From Dichloromethanomonas sp964477085 (lineage in GTDB: Bacteria > Bacillota > Desulfitobacteriia > Desulfitobacteriales > Syntrophobotulaceae), in NCBI GenBank assembly GCA_964477085.1, contig CAYZDF010000002.1, forward strand, positions 1 through 64,000: a stretch of DNA of 64,000 nucleotides. Direction: 5' to 3'. The translations under genes and the position numbers were made by a program. Shown here piece after piece: positions 45,702-55,215 of this stretch; the first letter of the stretch is position 1, and each line of letters opens with the position of its first letter. The notes under the pieces were generated by a model. The model was not told the DNA's origin, ran no database searches, and saw only the letters and a list, made by a program, of their open reading frames with translations.

Positions 45702-47714
45702 ATGCAGAAGCAACAGAGCATCATCAAAAAAATGATCGCGATGATTACATATAAAAAGACCAACAGACCAAAGACATTTACCATGCCGGAGAGGACTGAA
45801 GGTCAGGATGCAGGCGTGCCAGATATCTTCAATCTGCCGGGGGGAAATACAGATAACCAAAACAATACTCAACAGGGAAATGAGAATAGTAAGGATCAAC
45901 CAAAGCATGATCAACTAAAACAGGACCAACAAAAGCAGGAACAAATAGACAGGGATCAAAAAGGCCAGGTCCATCAGAAGAAAAAGAAAGACCCTCAGGC
46001 TGATCAAAAAGATGGTGAACAAGGTACCAGAGATTATAAAACCAGCAACAGACATAATGGTCAAACACCAAAGCAACGAGAGAATAACCAGTTATCAGGC
46101 TCAAAATCAAGTGACAAGCAAGAGCGACAGGAAACGGGCAGAGCACGCCGAAAGATTCCTAAGAAACCGTTATCATCTGCCCAGGTACGGTCAAACCGAA
46201 CGGACAATACCGATGAAGTCAAATCCGATATCGATACTAATAAGAAAATGGTCCACTACTTATTCGGCGCTCCCCAGAATAAAGACCTGATCACACGAGA
46301 GTTTACATTGGGGAATAAAAAACGGGCTTTTATTACTTATCTGGATGGAATGGCCGATAAAAATATCATCAATAATTATATTCTCAGACCTTTGTTTAAC
46401 GAAGAAAGTTTCAGCTGTCCGCAGGAGAACCACCTTTTCTATGAACTGGAGAATATCATTCAGACTAACGATACCAAAAACCTGAGCAGCTTTAAAAAGA
46501 CAGCCACCGAGATATTAAAGGGAAATACAGCCTTATATGTCGACGGCTTGAATTATTTCATCACCTGTGAATCCATAGGTTATGACAAACGTGGGGTAGA
46601 GCCTCCCAAGACGGAGGGTATCGTTAAGGGACCGCAGGAAGGATTCAGTGAAAACCTAAGAACAAGTATCTCCCTGCTTAGACGGATCATACGTAATAGT
46701 AGCCTGACGACAGAGTTCTTTGAAATCGGGGAGAAAAGCAGTACGACAGTAGCTATTGTATATCTGAGAGACGTGGTTAATCCCGCTATCGTTAAAGAAG
46801 TCAGCCGGCGGCTTAAAGGTGTAAAAACCGATTTTTTGGTTAGTGACGGTATGTTGGAGCAATTGATCGAAGATAATCCCTATACCATCGTTCCTACTGT
46901 TCTCAGCACAGAACGTCCGGATCGCACGGCTTCCCATATCATGGAAGGGAGGGTAGCCATCATCATGGATGGTACGCCCTTTGCCATGATCGTTCCTATC
47001 ACCATGAATGCTCTCATGCATTCCCCAGAAGATGCAGCTCTCAAATGGCAGTATACTTCAGGCTTACGCTTCATACGATTCTTTGCTTTTCTGGCTGCAT
47101 CCATGCTCCCGGGGCTGTACATCGCCCTGACCACGTTCCACAGGGAGATGATCCCTACCGATCTCCTGATAGCGATCGCCATAGCTAAAGAGAATGTGCC
47201 TTTCCCGACCTTAGTGGAGATCTTATTGATGGAGCTCGGTTTTGAGCTCATCAGGGAAGCGGGGATCCGAATTCCCGGGATCATCGGTAATACACTGGGC
47301 ATTATCGGAGCGTTGATCTTAGGGGAAGCAGCTGTTTCGGCGAACATCGTCAGTCCAATTCTGATTATCATCGTCGCTGTCACAGGCTTGAGCAATTTTG
47401 CCATTCCCAATTACAGCCTGGCCTTTGGGGTAAGGTTAACACGGTTCTATTTTATCGGAGCTGGTACACTGCTTGGCTTTTACGGTATAGCTCTGGCCCT
47501 AGTAGCTTACATGCTAATGCTGGTTAATCTTAAGTCATTCGGTATTCCCTTCTTCGCCATCGTTGCTCCCAAGAACAGCAGGAGCAGAGATATAATTCTA
47601 AGATGGCCCATATGGATGCAGGAAAACAGACCCGATTTTCTTAATCCCATAGATCGCAGACGTCAGCCTAAGATCGCCAGACAGTGGGCCCAGGAAGATC
47701 CGGATAAGTCCTAA
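45702..47714 (+). CDS. gerA: spore germinant receptor A subunit with long polar N-terminal extension
   Basis: A 670-aa GerA/GerKA-family subunit of an inner-spore-membrane germinant receptor. The family domain starts near residue 180 (LFGAPQNKDLITREF) and includes the helix-rich region PEDAALKWQYTSGLRFIRF, AIAKENVPFPTLVEILLMEL and IPGIIGNTLGIIGALILGEAAV. Usual length is about 480-540 aa; the extra length is a hydrophilic region (about 30-175) rich in Gln, Lys, Asp and Asn. First gene of gerA-gerB-gerC. The ribosome site before ATG 45702 is weak (GAAGGG, eight bases away). Confidence 0.9.
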   Translation: MQKQQSIIKKMIAMITYKKTNRPKTFTMPERTEGQDAGVPDIFNLPGGNTDNQNNTQQGNENSKDQPKHDQLKQDQQKQEQIDRDQKGQVHQKKKKDPQADQKDGEQGTRDYKTSNRHNGQTPKQRENNQLSGSKSSDKQERQETGRARRKIPKKPLSSAQVRSNRTDNTDEVKSDIDTNKKMVHYLFGAPQNKDLITREFTLGNKKRAFITYLDGMADKNIINNYILRPLFNEESFSCPQENHLFYELENIIQTNDTKNLSSFKKTATEILKGNTALYVDGLNYFITCESIGYDKRGVEPPKTEGIVKGPQEGFSENLRTSISLLRRIIRNSSLTTEFFEIGEKSSTTVAIVYLRDVVNPAIVKEVSRRLKGVKTDFLVSDGMLEQLIEDNPYTIVPTVLSTERPDRTASHIMEGRVAIIMDGTPFAMIVPITMNALMHSPEDAALKWQYTSGLRFIRFFAFLAASMLPGLYIALTTFHREMIPTDLLIAIAIAKENVPFPTLVEILLMELGFELIREAGIRIPGIIGNTLGIIGALILGEAAVSANIVSPILIIIVAVTGLSNFAIPNYSLAFGVRLTRFYFIGAGTLLGFYGIALALVAYMLMLVNLKSFGIPFFAIVAPKNSRSRDIILRWPIWMQENRPDFLNPIDRRRQPKIARQWAQEDPDKS

Positions 47715-47724
47715 AGGAGAGAAT

Positions 47725-48837
47725 ATGATTAAAGAAGGACATTTTGGATACTACGAGGCATTCAGCCTCATGACAATCGTATTGATTACTAAAATCTTCT
47801 ATGCCAGTCCCATGGTGATAATAAAGTCATTGGGTACAGCAGCTTGGTATGGAACATTGATTTCGTGTCTGACAGCCATTGTATTTTTTGGCTTGCTATA
47901 TATCCTCATGAAGCGTTTCCCTCAGCAGGACTTATATGAGATCTTTGAAACAGTCACGGGGAAGATCGCAGGGAAGACTTTAATCTTCATATTCGCCGCT
48001 TACCTTCTTTATAAAGCAAGTGTCAATCTCAGAGAATTCATCGCTATTCTCAAAATCTATGCAATGCCGCTTTCTCCTCCCAGTGTCTTGATCTTTGCTT
48101 TTCTGCTCGTTATAGCAGCGATGGCTTATGTGGGCTTAGAGGGTATAGCCCGCTTATCGTATGCTTTCTTCTATCCTATACTGGGAGCCCTTATTATCTT
48201 GTTGCTCCTGGCTGTACCAAGTTATGATTTCGACTATCTGAAACCTTACTTTGGATATGGATTACAAAAGACTATTGTAACAGGAGTAATACGAAGTGCT
48301 GCTTATGACGAAATCGTTTTCTTAGCGATTATTATTAAATCAATCCATGGTGTCAAAACCTTTAAAAAGGTCGGAATTTCTACCCTTATTCTCACTGGAA
48401 TGATCTTCAGCGTTAGTTTGATTTGTCTCCTGGCTGCCTTTCAGTACACCGTGGCTGGGGAACATGTTTCGGGATTATATCAGCTAACCCGCATCATCTA
48501 TTTTTCCCGCTTCTTTCAACGAGTCGAGGCCATCTTTCTTTTTATCTGGGTCATCTCATCGGTGATTACTGTTGCCTTTATTTTTTATATCTCCTTAACC
48601 TCGTACTGCAGGGTGTTTAATATCAATAACCATCGCCCGCTGCTGATTCCTTTTACCATGCTATCCTTCGTGATTTCTTTCTATCCCGATCACCTTGCCG
48701 AAATAATCGAAGTGCATATCAATATCCTCCGAAATTATAGCTCGTTAATCCTGATGGTTATCCCAATGATGGTATTGGTCATCGCCATGATTCGGGGTAA
48801 AAAAGGGGGGAAGATAAATGCCAAAGCCAGAACCTGA
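47725..48837 (+). CDS. gerB: spore germinant receptor B subunit (permease-like)
   Basis: A 370-aa polytopic protein of the GerB/endospore germination permease family (APC-like fold), with about ten helices. It begins GYYEAFSLMTIVLITKIFY and should form the germinant-binding membrane part. AAAGGAGAGAAT precedes the ATG, 11 bp after gerA; it overlaps gerC by 20 bases. Confidence 0.9.
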   Translation: MIKEGHFGYYEAFSLMTIVLITKIFYASPMVIIKSLGTAAWYGTLISCLTAIVFFGLLYILMKRFPQQDLYEIFETVTGKIAGKTLIFIFAAYLLYKASVNLREFIAILKIYAMPLSPPSVLIFAFLLVIAAMAYVGLEGIARLSYAFFYPILGALIILLLLAVPSYDFDYLKPYFGYGLQKTIVTGVIRSAAYDEIVFLAIIIKSIHGVKTFKKVGISTLILTGMIFSVSLICLLAAFQYTVAGEHVSGLYQLTRIIYFSRFFQRVEAIFLFIWVISSVITVAFIFYISLTSYCRVFNINNHRPLLIPFTMLSFVISFYPDHLAEIIEVHINILRNYSSLILMVIPMMVLVIAMIRGKKGGKINAKART

Positions 48838-50185
48838 TCGAAAGAACATCGAGACTCGAAATACCGTCCCAAAACTAGTTACTTTAGGACTTGTTCTCAT
48901 TATGTGTCTTCCTCTCGCAGGTTGCTATGACGCCACAGAGATTGACGAAGAAGTATACGCCCTTGTCATCGGGGTGGACAAAGGGGTCAACAATGCCATT
49001 CGTGTCACTTTCCAGTACGCTACCTATAAAGAAGGCGGAGGCGGTAAAGAGGGTGGAGGCGGTGGAGGTGAAGGAAAGGAAGAAAGCGGCGAAGTTGATG
49101 GAACCATCGTCTCTACAGTCGAGGCTCCTTCCCTCTTGGAAGCCCTCAACCTCATGAATGCGGCGGTTAACAGGCAGATATCTATGATCCATGCCAAAAT
49201 GCTGGTTTTTTCTGAGGAGTATGCCAGGGAAGGTGTATCAACCTATGTGGAGCCCCTGGCTCGTTTCCGGGAAGTAAGAGAATTTATGCGAGTAGTGGTT
49301 TGTAAAGGAACAGCCAGAGACTTCATTCTTGAAAACAAAACATATATCGGTACCAACTCAGCCAAAGCGATTGATCTGATGTTTGAACAATCCAAGAACT
49401 CCGGTTATTTCTCTGATGTCATCTTTACCGATTTTTATATCGATCTCCTGACACCTTACGGTCAGCCCACAGCAATCTATGCTGGGGTTAATAACGATGA
49501 GGGCTTGATCGAGGGGCAGGGAGATGAGAACCCTCCTCTGATCACCGATTTGAATATCCCGCCTGGAAGCATCCCCCGTAAAGGGGGAACCAAGAAAGAG
49601 TTATTCGGTACCGCTGTCTTTGATGGCGATAAAATGGTGGGGAGTCTCTATCAGAATGAAACGCGATTCTTTCTGATGGGGATCGGAGAATTCCGCAGAG
49701 GCTTCTTTACCTTAGAGGATCCCAATAAACCAGGCTATGTTATCGTCATCGAAACGCAGTTAGCCAGAGAACCGGAAGTAAGTGCCCGTTTCGAGGATGG
49801 ACGTCCAGTTATTGATTTAAAAATTACACTGGATGCCGATATCATCTCCATTCAAAGCCGTAAGCATTACGAAAGACGGGATAATATCGAGGGGCTGGAA
49901 AAGGTAGTGGAGGATTATTTTAACCGAGGACTCGCCAAAACGATTGAGAAGACCCAAACAGAGTGGAATACAGACATTTTCCATTTTGGAAAAAAAGTAG
50001 CGGGGAATTTCAGAACGATTCAAGAACTCAATGATTATAATTGGATCGCCCATTATAAAGACGCCAAGGTTAATTCCCAAGTCAAAGTAAGCTTACGCAG
50101 GTCCGGCTTTATTTATGGAGCAAGTCCGATGCGTAGTACCACAAAAGTAGAAGGCGTCGAAAAGGAAAGTGATAAAAAAGAATGA
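48818..50185 (+). CDS. gerC: spore germinant receptor C subunit lipoprotein
   Basis: A 455-aa Ger(x)C lipoprotein. The lipobox LAGC lies near residue 36; ALVIGVDKG, LEALNLMNAAVNRQISMIHAK and FREVREFMRVVV are family blocks. An unusual glycine/glutamate-rich insert (EGGGGKEGGGGGGEG, about 70-85) interrupts the first domain. The last base pairs overlap the next small gene by ATGA. Confidence 0.9.
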   Translation: MPKPEPDRKNIETRNTVPKLVTLGLVLIMCLPLAGCYDATEIDEEVYALVIGVDKGVNNAIRVTFQYATYKEGGGGKEGGGGGGEGKEESGEVDGTIVSTVEAPSLLEALNLMNAAVNRQISMIHAKMLVFSEEYAREGVSTYVEPLARFREVREFMRVVVCKGTARDFILENKTYIGTNSAKAIDLMFEQSKNSGYFSDVIFTDFYIDLLTPYGQPTAIYAGVNNDEGLIEGQGDENPPLITDLNIPPGSIPRKGGTKKELFGTAVFDGDKMVGSLYQNETRFFLMGIGEFRRGFFTLEDPNKPGYVIVIETQLAREPEVSARFEDGRPVIDLKITLDADIISIQSRKHYERRDNIEGLEKVVEDYFNRGLAKTIEKTQTEWNTDIFHFGKKVAGNFRTIQELNDYNWIAHYKDAKVNSQVKVSLRRSGFIYGASPMRSTTKVEGVEKESDKKE

Positions 50186-50352
50186 TACGCTATGCTATAG
50201 TACTATTTATTCTGACCAGTGGGTACTATACACTGACATTTGGCAAAAGCCTATGGGTAGATGATTACAATAAATTAGGTGCAGTAGGTGCAGCCCTGGC
50301 CGCTTTAATCGGTACGGTTGTACCCATCATTTTTATGTTTATGATGGTATAG
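50182..50352 (+). CDS. small two-helix protein, candidate germinant-receptor D subunit
   Basis: A 56-aa protein: MIRYAIVLFILTSGYYTLTF, then a loop GKSLWVDDYNKL and a second helix GAVGAALAALIGTVVPIIF. Its ATG overlaps the gerC stop (ATGA), with AAAGGAAAG upstream, so it is coupled to the ger operon. Small two-helix D subunits are known in several Bacillus receptor operons (for example gerKD, gerUD), where they modulate receptor activity; the same role here is inference from position and topology. Confidence 0.7.
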   Translation: MIRYAIVLFILTSGYYTLTFGKSLWVDDYNKLGAVGAALAALIGTVVPIIFMFMMV

Positions 50353-50586
50353 TCTCAGCTGAAAGTCAGTTAAAAAATAAGGCAATTGACCATTCAAGTT
50401 AAGAACTTTTGTAAATAATCACTAATCTTGTTTGACAAAACAGGGATGATGTGCTCTTAAAATGGGAGTGCTTTATTCTTTATTATGGAAGTATTCATAA
50501 AAACAACCAATAATTAGTTAGTATGTATTTTACAAAAAAAGTAAAGATTATTAATAGCAATCCAAAATAAAAATGAGGTGACATAT

Positions 50587-50784
50587 ATGGCTAGGTTTAG
50601 ACCGATAGATCCTTCCCAGGGAGTAGCAAGCAGCAGTGAACAACAGATGGGTGTTCAACTTTTTGATGGCGACGCCGGTGATATTACATCAAGGGAAGCC
50701 GGAAACATGGTAAAAAGAATGGTTCAATTTGCGGAACAACAACTAAAAAAAGGCGGAACCGCTTCAGTAAGAGACAATCCATAG
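50587..50784 (+). CDS. short alpha/beta-type SASP-like protein
   Basis: A 65-aa protein whose C-terminal half (TSREAGNMVKRMVQFAEQQL) matches the second conserved block of alpha/beta small acid-soluble spore proteins, which bind and protect spore DNA. The N-terminal helix with the GPR protease site usual in the family is missing or unrecognisable. ATG 50587 has ATGAGGTG before it. The 230 bp between the ger operon and this gene hold only AT-rich control sequence. Confidence 0.65.
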   Translation: MARFRPIDPSQGVASSSEQQMGVQLFDGDAGDITSREAGNMVKRMVQFAEQQLKKGGTASVRDNP

Positions 50785-50800
50785 AAGGAGTTGAACTTTC

Positions 50801-51022
50801 TTGTCGCAGAATGGTATTGCGCCTCATGAAGCCTTTGAAATCCATGAACTTTTGCAACTCAAGAATATCTGTGCGCTTAAAGCTTCAGGTCTTACTGGCA
50901 TGGTAGCTGACCCTAAACTTCGGCTCATCCTGCAAAACGACCTGGAGAATTCGCAACAACAGATCAAAGAGTTGAGAGAGTATATTCAGACATCACAGAA
51001 TCAAAATACCATGCAGAGCTAA
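50801..51022 (+). CDS. small spore-coat-associated protein
   Basis: A 73-aa, mainly helical protein (HEAFEIHELLQLKNICALKA; NDLENSQQQIKELREYI). It starts at TTG, ten bases after AAGGAG, and precedes a CotF-type gene by 13 bp. Short helical proteins with HE-LH-like repeats next to coat F genes are common in clostridia. Role assigned by context only. Confidence 0.6.
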   Translation: MSQNGIAPHEAFEIHELLQLKNICALKASGLTGMVADPKLRLILQNDLENSQQQIKELREYIQTSQNQNTMQS

Positions 51023-51035
51023 GGGGTCTGTAAAT

Positions 51036-51395
51036 ATGACGAATATTATTCAGGATGTGGCAGGTGTAGAATTCATGACCGAGAAAGATATCGTCACCGA
51101 ACTGCTTCTGACGACCAAGAATGCCTTGAGTAAGTATTGTTCGGCCATCAGTGAGACGACAACCTCTAAAGTCAGGGAAACATTGAAAAAACACCTTAAT
51201 CAGATTATTGACAGTCATGGTCAGATTACTGACTATGCGATAGAACGGGGTTATTATCATCCCTTTGATCCGCCTGAACAGTTTAAAGATGACTTGAAAG
51301 AAGCTTACATGGCCTTGGATCTGGAAGCATGGAAGCTTCAACAGGATGAGGAACTATACGCCAGTCAAAAAGATAACTCGATTATGAGGTCATAA
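51036..51395 (+). CDS. coat F domain protein
   Basis: A 119-aa protein of the CotF (spore coat F) family: EKDIVTELLLTTKNALSKY, then a helix with TLKKHLNQIIDSHGQITDYA and the closing RGYYHPFDP. Such helical-bundle proteins are found in the spore coat. Last gene of a short SASP/coat cluster ending in the terminator at 51444. Confidence 0.78.
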   Translation: MTNIIQDVAGVEFMTEKDIVTELLLTTKNALSKYCSAISETTTSKVRETLKKHLNQIIDSHGQITDYAIERGYYHPFDPPEQFKDDLKEAYMALDLEAWKLQQDEELYASQKDNSIMRS

Positions 51396-51443
51396 TTTAA
51401 CATGTTTACCAAGTTTGAATATTAAGCTAACAAAATAAATATT

Positions 51444-51490
51444 AAACTCCTCTCCTCTGTATCTAAAAGAAGGGGGGAGTTCTTTTGTTT
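51444..51490 (+). terminator. rho-independent terminator
   Basis: AACTCCTCTC pairs with the run ending GGGGGGAGTT (some G-U), loop of about 17 bases, followed by CTTTTGTTT. Confidence 0.7.
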
Positions 51491-51552
51491 GAGAGAAAGG
51501 TCAATCACAAGAATAAAATCAATTGAACCAAAGGAACAATAAACTGGGCATT

Positions 51553-51693
51553 ATGGCAAAAAGAGGTACGATTCATGTTTTCTTGGTTAAAACGATGAAA
51601 CTCATCAATGAACGAGCTCAGAAACCTGATGAAGATAGAAAGAATGAAATGAAACCATTCCTGAAACTGCACATGAGATTCATCAGAAGCTAA
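51553..51693 (+). CDS. doubtful 46-aa basic ORF
   Basis: ATG to TAA, 46 codons, MAKRGTIHVFLVKTMKL then a lysine/methionine-rich stretch. No good ribosome site (AAAGGAAC is about 17 bases away) and no family. Listed because it is the only open frame in the 51491-51865 space. Confidence 0.2.
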   Translation: MAKRGTIHVFLVKTMKLINERAQKPDEDRKNEMKPFLKLHMRFIRS

Positions 51694-51865
51694 GACAAAA
51701 ACATCGCTTTTCTTTCAATTTTCATTGAATCAGCAGCTAATAGAATAATTAAGGTAGAAATAATAAGAAAGATCAATAAAGAGAAGACTTTTGAAGATAC
51801 TAAATATAGAGCAACACTTATGATAACTTGTGATCACCCCGAGATTATTTATTGAGGAGAAATCT

Positions 51866-53257
51866 ATGCGCAAAAAAAAGTATAATAACCATTATGGTTT
51901 TTTGTTATTACTTGGTGGCATCTCAGTTGCTAAATATCTGGGAAAGAAGCTTTTAGCAAGTATAATCCGAAAATGGACTAAGATCATTATGACTGATGAG
52001 TACCATGAGAATCTATGGGAATTCGTTTCTGCCTCCAAGCGGGTAGGGCCACAGAATATCGTTGAGCTGAATCTTCGGGCCGAATATGGGAAAAACCCTG
52101 AACGGCCACTGGGCAGTCCCAAAAAATTCCCATCAATCAATAGCTTAATGTTTTCTTTTGCTCAGATTGCGACTCTTCCAACACCTGAAGATGAAGAGAT
52201 AGATCTATCTGCCGTTATCGGTAAGAAAGCAAAAAGGCCGTTAAAGCTTGAGGTACCCATCATGATCGGCGGGATGGGTTATGGTTTTGCAGTCAGTGAA
52301 AAAGTCAGGATCGCCCTGGCCAAAGGAGCCACTCTTGCAGGTACTGCCGTCAATACCGGGCAAGGCGGGATGCTCCCCAAAGAACGAAAAGTTGCTGAGC
52401 AATTGATCGTCCAATATAACCGGGGACACTGGACCAAAGACCCGGAAATCTTACGTCAGGCCGATGCCATCGAATTTCACTTCGGCCAGGGGGCAGTCGG
52501 GGGATCATTCGGAGTTTTGCCGTCAAAGCGAATCTCCCGTAAAATGCGTAAGATATTCGAGGTGCGTCGAGGGGAAAGGATTATCTATCCTTCGCGGATG
52601 TCTGGAATTGATAAGCCCCATGATTTAATTAAAAAAGTTAAAGAATTACGCAGTATCACTGATGAAATTCCGATCGGAGCCAAGATAGCCGCCGGAGATC
52701 TTTTAGAAAAAGATCTGGCCTGGTGTCTGGAAGCCGGTCTTGATTTCGTTGCCATCAGCGGCGCTGAGGGTGCTTCCAAAGGTTCGCCGCCGACTCTGTT
52801 GGATGATCATGGACTACCCACCGTGATTGCGCTGTCCAGGGCGGTTAATTATCTCGAAAAAGTTGGAGCCAAAAAGGAGATTGATCTGATCGTTGATGGC
52901 AAGCTCATTACACCCGGTGACTTTCTCAAATGTCTGGCTCTGGGGGCTGATGCCGTTTACATCGGAACCGCAGCCATCTTCGCCTTGGCGCATACGCAGG
53001 TGCTGAGAGCCCTGCCGTTTGAACCCCCAACAGCGGTGGCCTGGAACGTCAGTAAATTATCCCAAAAGTTTAGAGTCAATAAGGGAGCTAAAAGTTTGTA
53101 CTTATATCTCAAAGCCTGTGCTCAGGAGATGAAAATGTCCTTAAGCTCTATGGGCAAAACTTCCGTTCATGAACTTACCAAGGACGATTTAGTTGCCATA
53201 GATCCCTTTATTGCTGAGATTACAGGGGTTCGAATGGCTCATATTCCAAGACCATGA
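51866..53257 (+). CDS. FMN-binding glutamate synthase-like protein
   Basis: A 463-aa protein with an N-terminal hydrophobic segment (FLLLLGGISVAKYLG) and a GltB FMN-binding (TIM-barrel) domain: IMIGGMGYGFAVSEKVRIA, NTGQGGMLPKER, IEFHFGQGAVGG, ISGAEGASKGSPP, GADAVYIGTAAIFAL. The glutaminase and C-terminal GltB domains are missing, as is the small NADPH subunit, so it is not a complete glutamate synthase. Cysteines for a 3Fe-4S cluster are not evident. ATG 51866 follows GAGGAG; upstream in-frame codons lack support. Confidence 0.83.
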   Translation: MRKKKYNNHYGFLLLLGGISVAKYLGKKLLASIIRKWTKIIMTDEYHENLWEFVSASKRVGPQNIVELNLRAEYGKNPERPLGSPKKFPSINSLMFSFAQIATLPTPEDEEIDLSAVIGKKAKRPLKLEVPIMIGGMGYGFAVSEKVRIALAKGATLAGTAVNTGQGGMLPKERKVAEQLIVQYNRGHWTKDPEILRQADAIEFHFGQGAVGGSFGVLPSKRISRKMRKIFEVRRGERIIYPSRMSGIDKPHDLIKKVKELRSITDEIPIGAKIAAGDLLEKDLAWCLEAGLDFVAISGAEGASKGSPPTLLDDHGLPTVIALSRAVNYLEKVGAKKEIDLIVDGKLITPGDFLKCLALGADAVYIGTAAIFALAHTQVLRALPFEPPTAVAWNVSKLSQKFRVNKGAKSLYLYLKACAQEMKMSLSSMGKTSVHELTKDDLVAIDPFIAEITGVRMAHIPRP

Positions 53258-53387
53258 TATTATCAAGGATTTATCTTTACAATAATAGGTATTTCGAGTT
53301 AGAAGATTCCACTTTTTTGAAATTTTATGCATTCATAACTAGTAAATATAAAGATCATCGCTATAATAGAGAGGGGAAGGTGATAGT

Positions 53388-53810
53388 ATGAAATTATCAA
53401 CAAAAGGGCGATATGGTCTGAGGGCGATGTTGGATATTGCCCAGAATGAGAAAGATGGACCTGTTACTCTAAATAATATTGCTGCAAGGCAGGATATATC
53501 AAAAAGGTATCTTGAACAGATCCTTGTGGCCCTCAAACAAGCCGGTCTGGTCAATAGTGTCCGTGGGTTTCAAGGCGGATTCGTATTAGCCAGGGAACCC
53601 GAAAAGATAGTAATCCGAGAGATCATTACCACTCTTGAAGGGCCGATCGCTCCAGTTGAATGTGTTTCGGGTGATAAACCCTGTTCCTGCTTGCGTAATG
53701 CTGACTGTGTGACACAGACGATCTGGAGAGAATTGAGAGATGCGATGACCAAGGTCCTGGACTCCTATACGTTAGAAAATCTGATTAAATCTGATGGGAG
53801 AAAAACTTGA
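53388..53810 (+). CDS. Rrf2 family transcriptional regulator (IscR/CymR-like)
   Basis: A 140-aa regulator. The winged-helix part is typical (MKLSTKGRYGLRAMLDIA; ISKRYLEQILVALKQAGLV). Three cysteines in an IscR-like spacing (CVSGDKPCSCLRNADC, about 93-108) could hold an Fe-S cluster. Rrf2 genes often control cysteine desulfurase/Fe-S genes and lie beside iscS and mnmA; here mnmA follows by 105 bp and iscS is missing. TATAAT at 53362 may be its -10. Confidence 0.85.
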   Translation: MKLSTKGRYGLRAMLDIAQNEKDGPVTLNNIAARQDISKRYLEQILVALKQAGLVNSVRGFQGGFVLAREPEKIVIREIITTLEGPIAPVECVSGDKPCSCLRNADCVTQTIWRELRDAMTKVLDSYTLENLIKSDGRKT

Positions 53811-53915
53811 ACTTAGATAACCTTAGATAAAAAAGGATACATAATCTTATCGGAAATGAGAAACCTGAAGATACTATCCATAAAGTGCTAAAAAATTGTT
53901 TGCTAGGAGAAGCTG

Positions 53916-54989
53916 ATGGCTAAAAAGGTGATCGTCGCCATGAGCGGCGGTGTTGATAGTGCTGTGGCAGCAGTACTTTTAAAAAAAGAAGGATATGAAG
54001 TAATAGGAGTCACCATGCAGATCTGGCCTCAGTCCGAAGATAATGCCCGGGCCTGTTGCAGTCTTGAGGCTGTCAATGATGCGCAAAGGGTCGCATGGAA
54101 CCTGGGGATCCCACATTATGTTATGAATTTCAGGCAAGAATTCGAGGATAAGGTGATAAAGGAATTCTGTGATGAATACTTAATCGGAAGGACACCCAAT
54201 CCCTGTATTTCCTGTAACCGCCTTATTAAGTTTGAATCCCTTCTGCGCAAAGTACAGGCTCTTAATGCCGATTACATCGCCACGGGGCACTATGTGCAAC
54301 GAGAATTCGATGAAACGACTCAGAAATGGATCATGAAAACGGGGATAGACAACACGAAGGACCAAAGTTATGCACTTTACCATATGACTCAAGAACAGTT
54401 AGAGCATACACTTTTCCCGCTGGGAAAGTATCGTAAGACTGAGATCCGGGCTATGGCCAAAGAAGAGGGTCTGATCGTTGCCGAAAAGGCTGAGAGTCAG
54501 GAGATTTGCTTCGTGGAAGGGTCCTACGGAGATTTTTTAGAGACCTATCGGAATATTAGTGCCACTCCTGGCGATATCGTTGATTTTCAGGGTAAGAAGC
54601 TGGGAGAACATAAAGGTATCTACCGCTATACCATCGGTCAGCATAAGGGACTTGGACTAGCCCTTGGCTACCCGGTGTATGTGACACATATAGACCCCGA
54701 AAAAAACATTATTCAAGTCGGGGCCAAAGAAGAACTGTTTCATTCCTCTTTAGTAGCCGATGATTATAGCTTTATTTCAGGAGATGTTCCGGCTGCAACA
54801 CTCTCTGTAATGGCTAAAATCAGATATAATGCGCCTAAGGTTCCGGCAGTCATTCATGTTCTGGACGAACATCAGGTCAGGGTAGATTTTCAAGATCCTC
54901 AACGAGCCATAACACCCGGCCAGGCGGTGGTATTCTATCAGGAAGACATTGTTTTAGGGGGAGCAACCATAGCTTCATACGGACCATAG
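53916..54989 (+). CDS. mnmA: tRNA-specific 2-thiouridylase MnmA
   Basis: A 357-aa enzyme that thiolates U34 of tRNA (Lys, Glu, Gln). P-loop [10 protein letters not shown] at residues 8-17; catalytic cysteines Cys97 in NPCISC and Cys198 in [15 protein letters not shown] and IGQHKGLG also present. AGGAGA precedes the ATG. The N-terminal ATPase, central and C-terminal barrel domains are all complete. Confidence 0.94.
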   Translation: MAKKVIVAMSGGVDSAVAAVLLKKEGYEVIGVTMQIWPQSEDNARACCSLEAVNDAQRVAWNLGIPHYVMNFRQEFEDKVIKEFCDEYLIGRTPNPCISCNRLIKFESLLRKVQALNADYIATGHYVQREFDETTQKWIMKTGIDNTKDQSYALYHMTQEQLEHTLFPLGKYRKTEIRAMAKEEGLIVAEKAESQEICFVEGSYGDFLETYRNISATPGDIVDFQGKKLGEHKGIYRYTIGQHKGLGLALGYPVYVTHIDPEKNIIQVGAKEELFHSSLVADDYSFISGDVPAATLSVMAKIRYNAPKVPAVIHVLDEHQVRVDFQDPQRAITPGQAVVFYQEDIVLGGATIASYGP

Positions 54990-55062
54990 CTGGTTTTTAC
55001 TATGAAGAGCTACCGAGTTTTTAATATTTTGTTGATAACACAGATAGAAGATCATAAAACTC

Positions 55063-55110
55063 TTGACAGGCCAACTGTTTTTTTATAAGATATATACCTA
55101 GTGGGGGTAT
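55063..55110 (+). promoter_or_regulatory. promoter with CsoR/CstR-like operator
   Basis: TTGACA (55063-55068) and TAAGAT (55086-55091) are 17 bp apart. Directly after the -10 lies ATACC-TAGTGGG-GGTAT (55094-55110), which resembles operators of the CsoR/CstR/RcnR family (G-tract, inverted ATACC/GGTAT). A bound repressor there would block this promoter. It drives the membrane Fe-S gene at 55216. Confidence 0.6.
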
Positions 55111-55215
55111 ATTGAATGAGCAAGTATTATCTAATATCAACTAAGAAACTTACAAATAATAGTTGCAATTCATAAAATACTCATCTAAAACGCACGATAG
55201 AAGGAAGGACTAAAA

